Below are positions 5,011 through 5,715 of a stretch of DNA of 5,715 bases, in pieces (the first letter of the stretch is position 1; the number at the start of each line of letters is the position of its first letter). The DNA is from Archangium sp. (lineage in GTDB: Bacteria; Myxococcota; Myxococcia; Myxococcales; Myxococcaceae). A model generated the notes under the pieces. The model was given only the letters and a program-made list of their open reading frames with translations. It made no database searches and was not told the origin of the DNA. A program made the position numbers and the translations under genes. Where the stretch lies: contig JAEUJR010000944.1 in assembly GCA_016793585.1 (NCBI GenBank), forward strand, positions 1 to 5,715, read 5' to 3'.

Positions 5011-5715
5011 ACGCGGGCCTGGCCATCGCGCTGCTCGAGGATTCTCACCTTCGCGCCCGCTCTGTTCGAGCCCACCGCCGGAGCTGACGCGGTCGGGCTT
5101 GCGCGCAACTCCACCGGCTTCGCCGAGGTCATGTTGTACGCGCGGTCGAGCTCTTCGTTCTTCTTCTGCTTCGTGGTGACGACGTTCGCCGTCATGCGCT
5201 GGAACGCGTAGCTCGACTCGACATCGCCGATCGAGGCGGCGGACGCAGCGGTCCCGGCGAACTCCTTCTGCTGCGCGGCGGTGAGCCCGCTGATGTTGGC
5301 GTCCTTCGCAGCCACCGCCGGCCCCCTCGTCGAGATCTGCCGCACGAAGTGGCTCACCACGTGAATCACCTCACCGTCTTCGTACGGGAAGCGCACCACG
5401 ATGGGGCTCGAGCCGTACTTCTCACCGAGCACTCGGGAGTGCGCGAGCACCTTCACGCGCTTCTGGTCGAGCACCTGAATCGGGTAGCTGCTGCCCTCGA
5501 GCCACCACTGCGGCTCGGTGCCTTTGCGCAGCAGCATCTGCGACATCAGGTTGTCGCTCTTCTCGTCCACCAGCACGGGCACCACCTCGTCACCGGTGCT
5601 CATGCCGTTGTGCTTGATGGTGTTGGGGAAGACCTGCTCGACCACGTTCTTGAGCGCCCAATCGGTCGTGTAGAGCAGACCGCCGGCGCGAACGAAGCGC
5701 TCGATGCGCCGCAAC
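4953..5715 (-). CDS. Amidotransferase-like protein with C-terminal bacterial SH3 domain (C-terminal part)
   Basis: The gene is read leftward, enters from the right edge and ends at TGA 4955-4953; 253 codons are visible. The first visible codon that could start (TTG at 5714) is most likely an internal Leu, because the protein begins mid-domain. The visible residues about 1-126 (RFVRAGGLLYTTDWA, later PIVVRFPYEDGEVIHVVSHF) resemble the second half of a class I amidotransferase-like Rossmann fold, such as ThuA or related domains; this is a tentative fold call. Residues about 127-195 are Ala/Ser-rich and then Lys-rich, probably a linker. Residues about 198-252 form a bacterial SH3 (SH3b) domain: VELRASPTASAPAV, then AKVRILEQ, then EFGDEGWVDQKSLL. 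SH3b domains often bind cell-wall peptides, so an envelope role is plausible. The N-terminus, and any signal peptide, is outside the window. The gene converges with the thioredoxin-fusion gene, and its 3' end has been duplicated downstream. Confidence 0.8.
   Translation of the reverse strand, partial: LRRIERFVRAGGLLYTTDWALKNVVEQVFPNTIKHNGMSTGDEVVPVLVDEKSDNLMSQMLLRKGTEPQWWLEGSSYPIQVLDQKRVKVLAHSRVLGEKYGSSPIVVRFPYEDGEVIHVVSHFVRQISTRGPAVAAKDANISGLTAAQQKEFAGTAASAASIGDVESSYAFQRMTANVVTTKQKKNEELDRAYNMTSAKPVELRASPTASAPAVGSNRAGAKVRILEQRDGQARVRNEFGDEGWVDQKSLLAR

Noticed and set aside
4181..5026. Minus-strand open frame 4181-5026 across the thioredoxin fusion and the intergenic repeats
   Set aside because: It runs antisense to a clear gene, overlaps the SH3 gene's end in a different frame, and its product is Arg/Ser-rich without domains. 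Its short FGDEG-like words come from the decayed repeats.

Overview
This window is GC-rich (by eye about two thirds G+C), with strong G/C preference at third codon positions. It encodes several small Cys-containing exported proteins, an MMPL/RND exporter, a DUF4395-thioredoxin fusion and a protein with a bacterial SH3 tail. That mix fits a myxobacterium or other member of the Myxococcota. The assignment is inferred from base composition and protein style, because no rRNA or marker gene is present.

Layout from left to right: (1) 1-170, minus strand: the N-terminus of an exported protein with a Gly-Cys alternating stretch, cut by the window edge. (2) 171-369: a divergent intergenic region with no convincing promoter motif. 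(3) 370-714, plus: a Cys-rich lipoprotein. (4) 796-3441, plus: a complete 881-residue MMPL/RND-superfamily transporter, the dominant gene. (5) 3578-3835, plus: a small secreted four-Cys protein. (6) 3836-3968: a short intergenic stretch with a hairpin and repeated TCCGT/ACGGA motifs, probably the control region of the next gene. (7) 3969-4679, plus: a membrane DUF4395 domain fused to a thioredoxin-like domain, with three CxxC motifs. (8) 4680-4952: a non-coding stretch between converging genes, much of it made of degenerate tandem copies of the 3' end of the neighbouring minus-strand gene. (9) 4953-5715, minus: the C-terminal part of a protein with an amidotransferase-like region and a C-terminal bacterial SH3 domain, cut by the window edge.

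How they might work together: the lipoprotein, the transporter and the small secreted protein lie on one strand and could be functionally linked, since the two small proteins share a short Cys-containing motif. The three-CxxC protein next door suggests thiol/disulfide chemistry as a second theme. Both links are inferences from proximity and cysteine content; nothing in the sequence proves a pathway. The most unusual sequence-level signals are the decayed 3'-end duplications at about 4764-5010, the TCCGT repeat cluster at 3895-3958, the three-CxxC fusion, and the missing TM10 acidic residue in the transporter.
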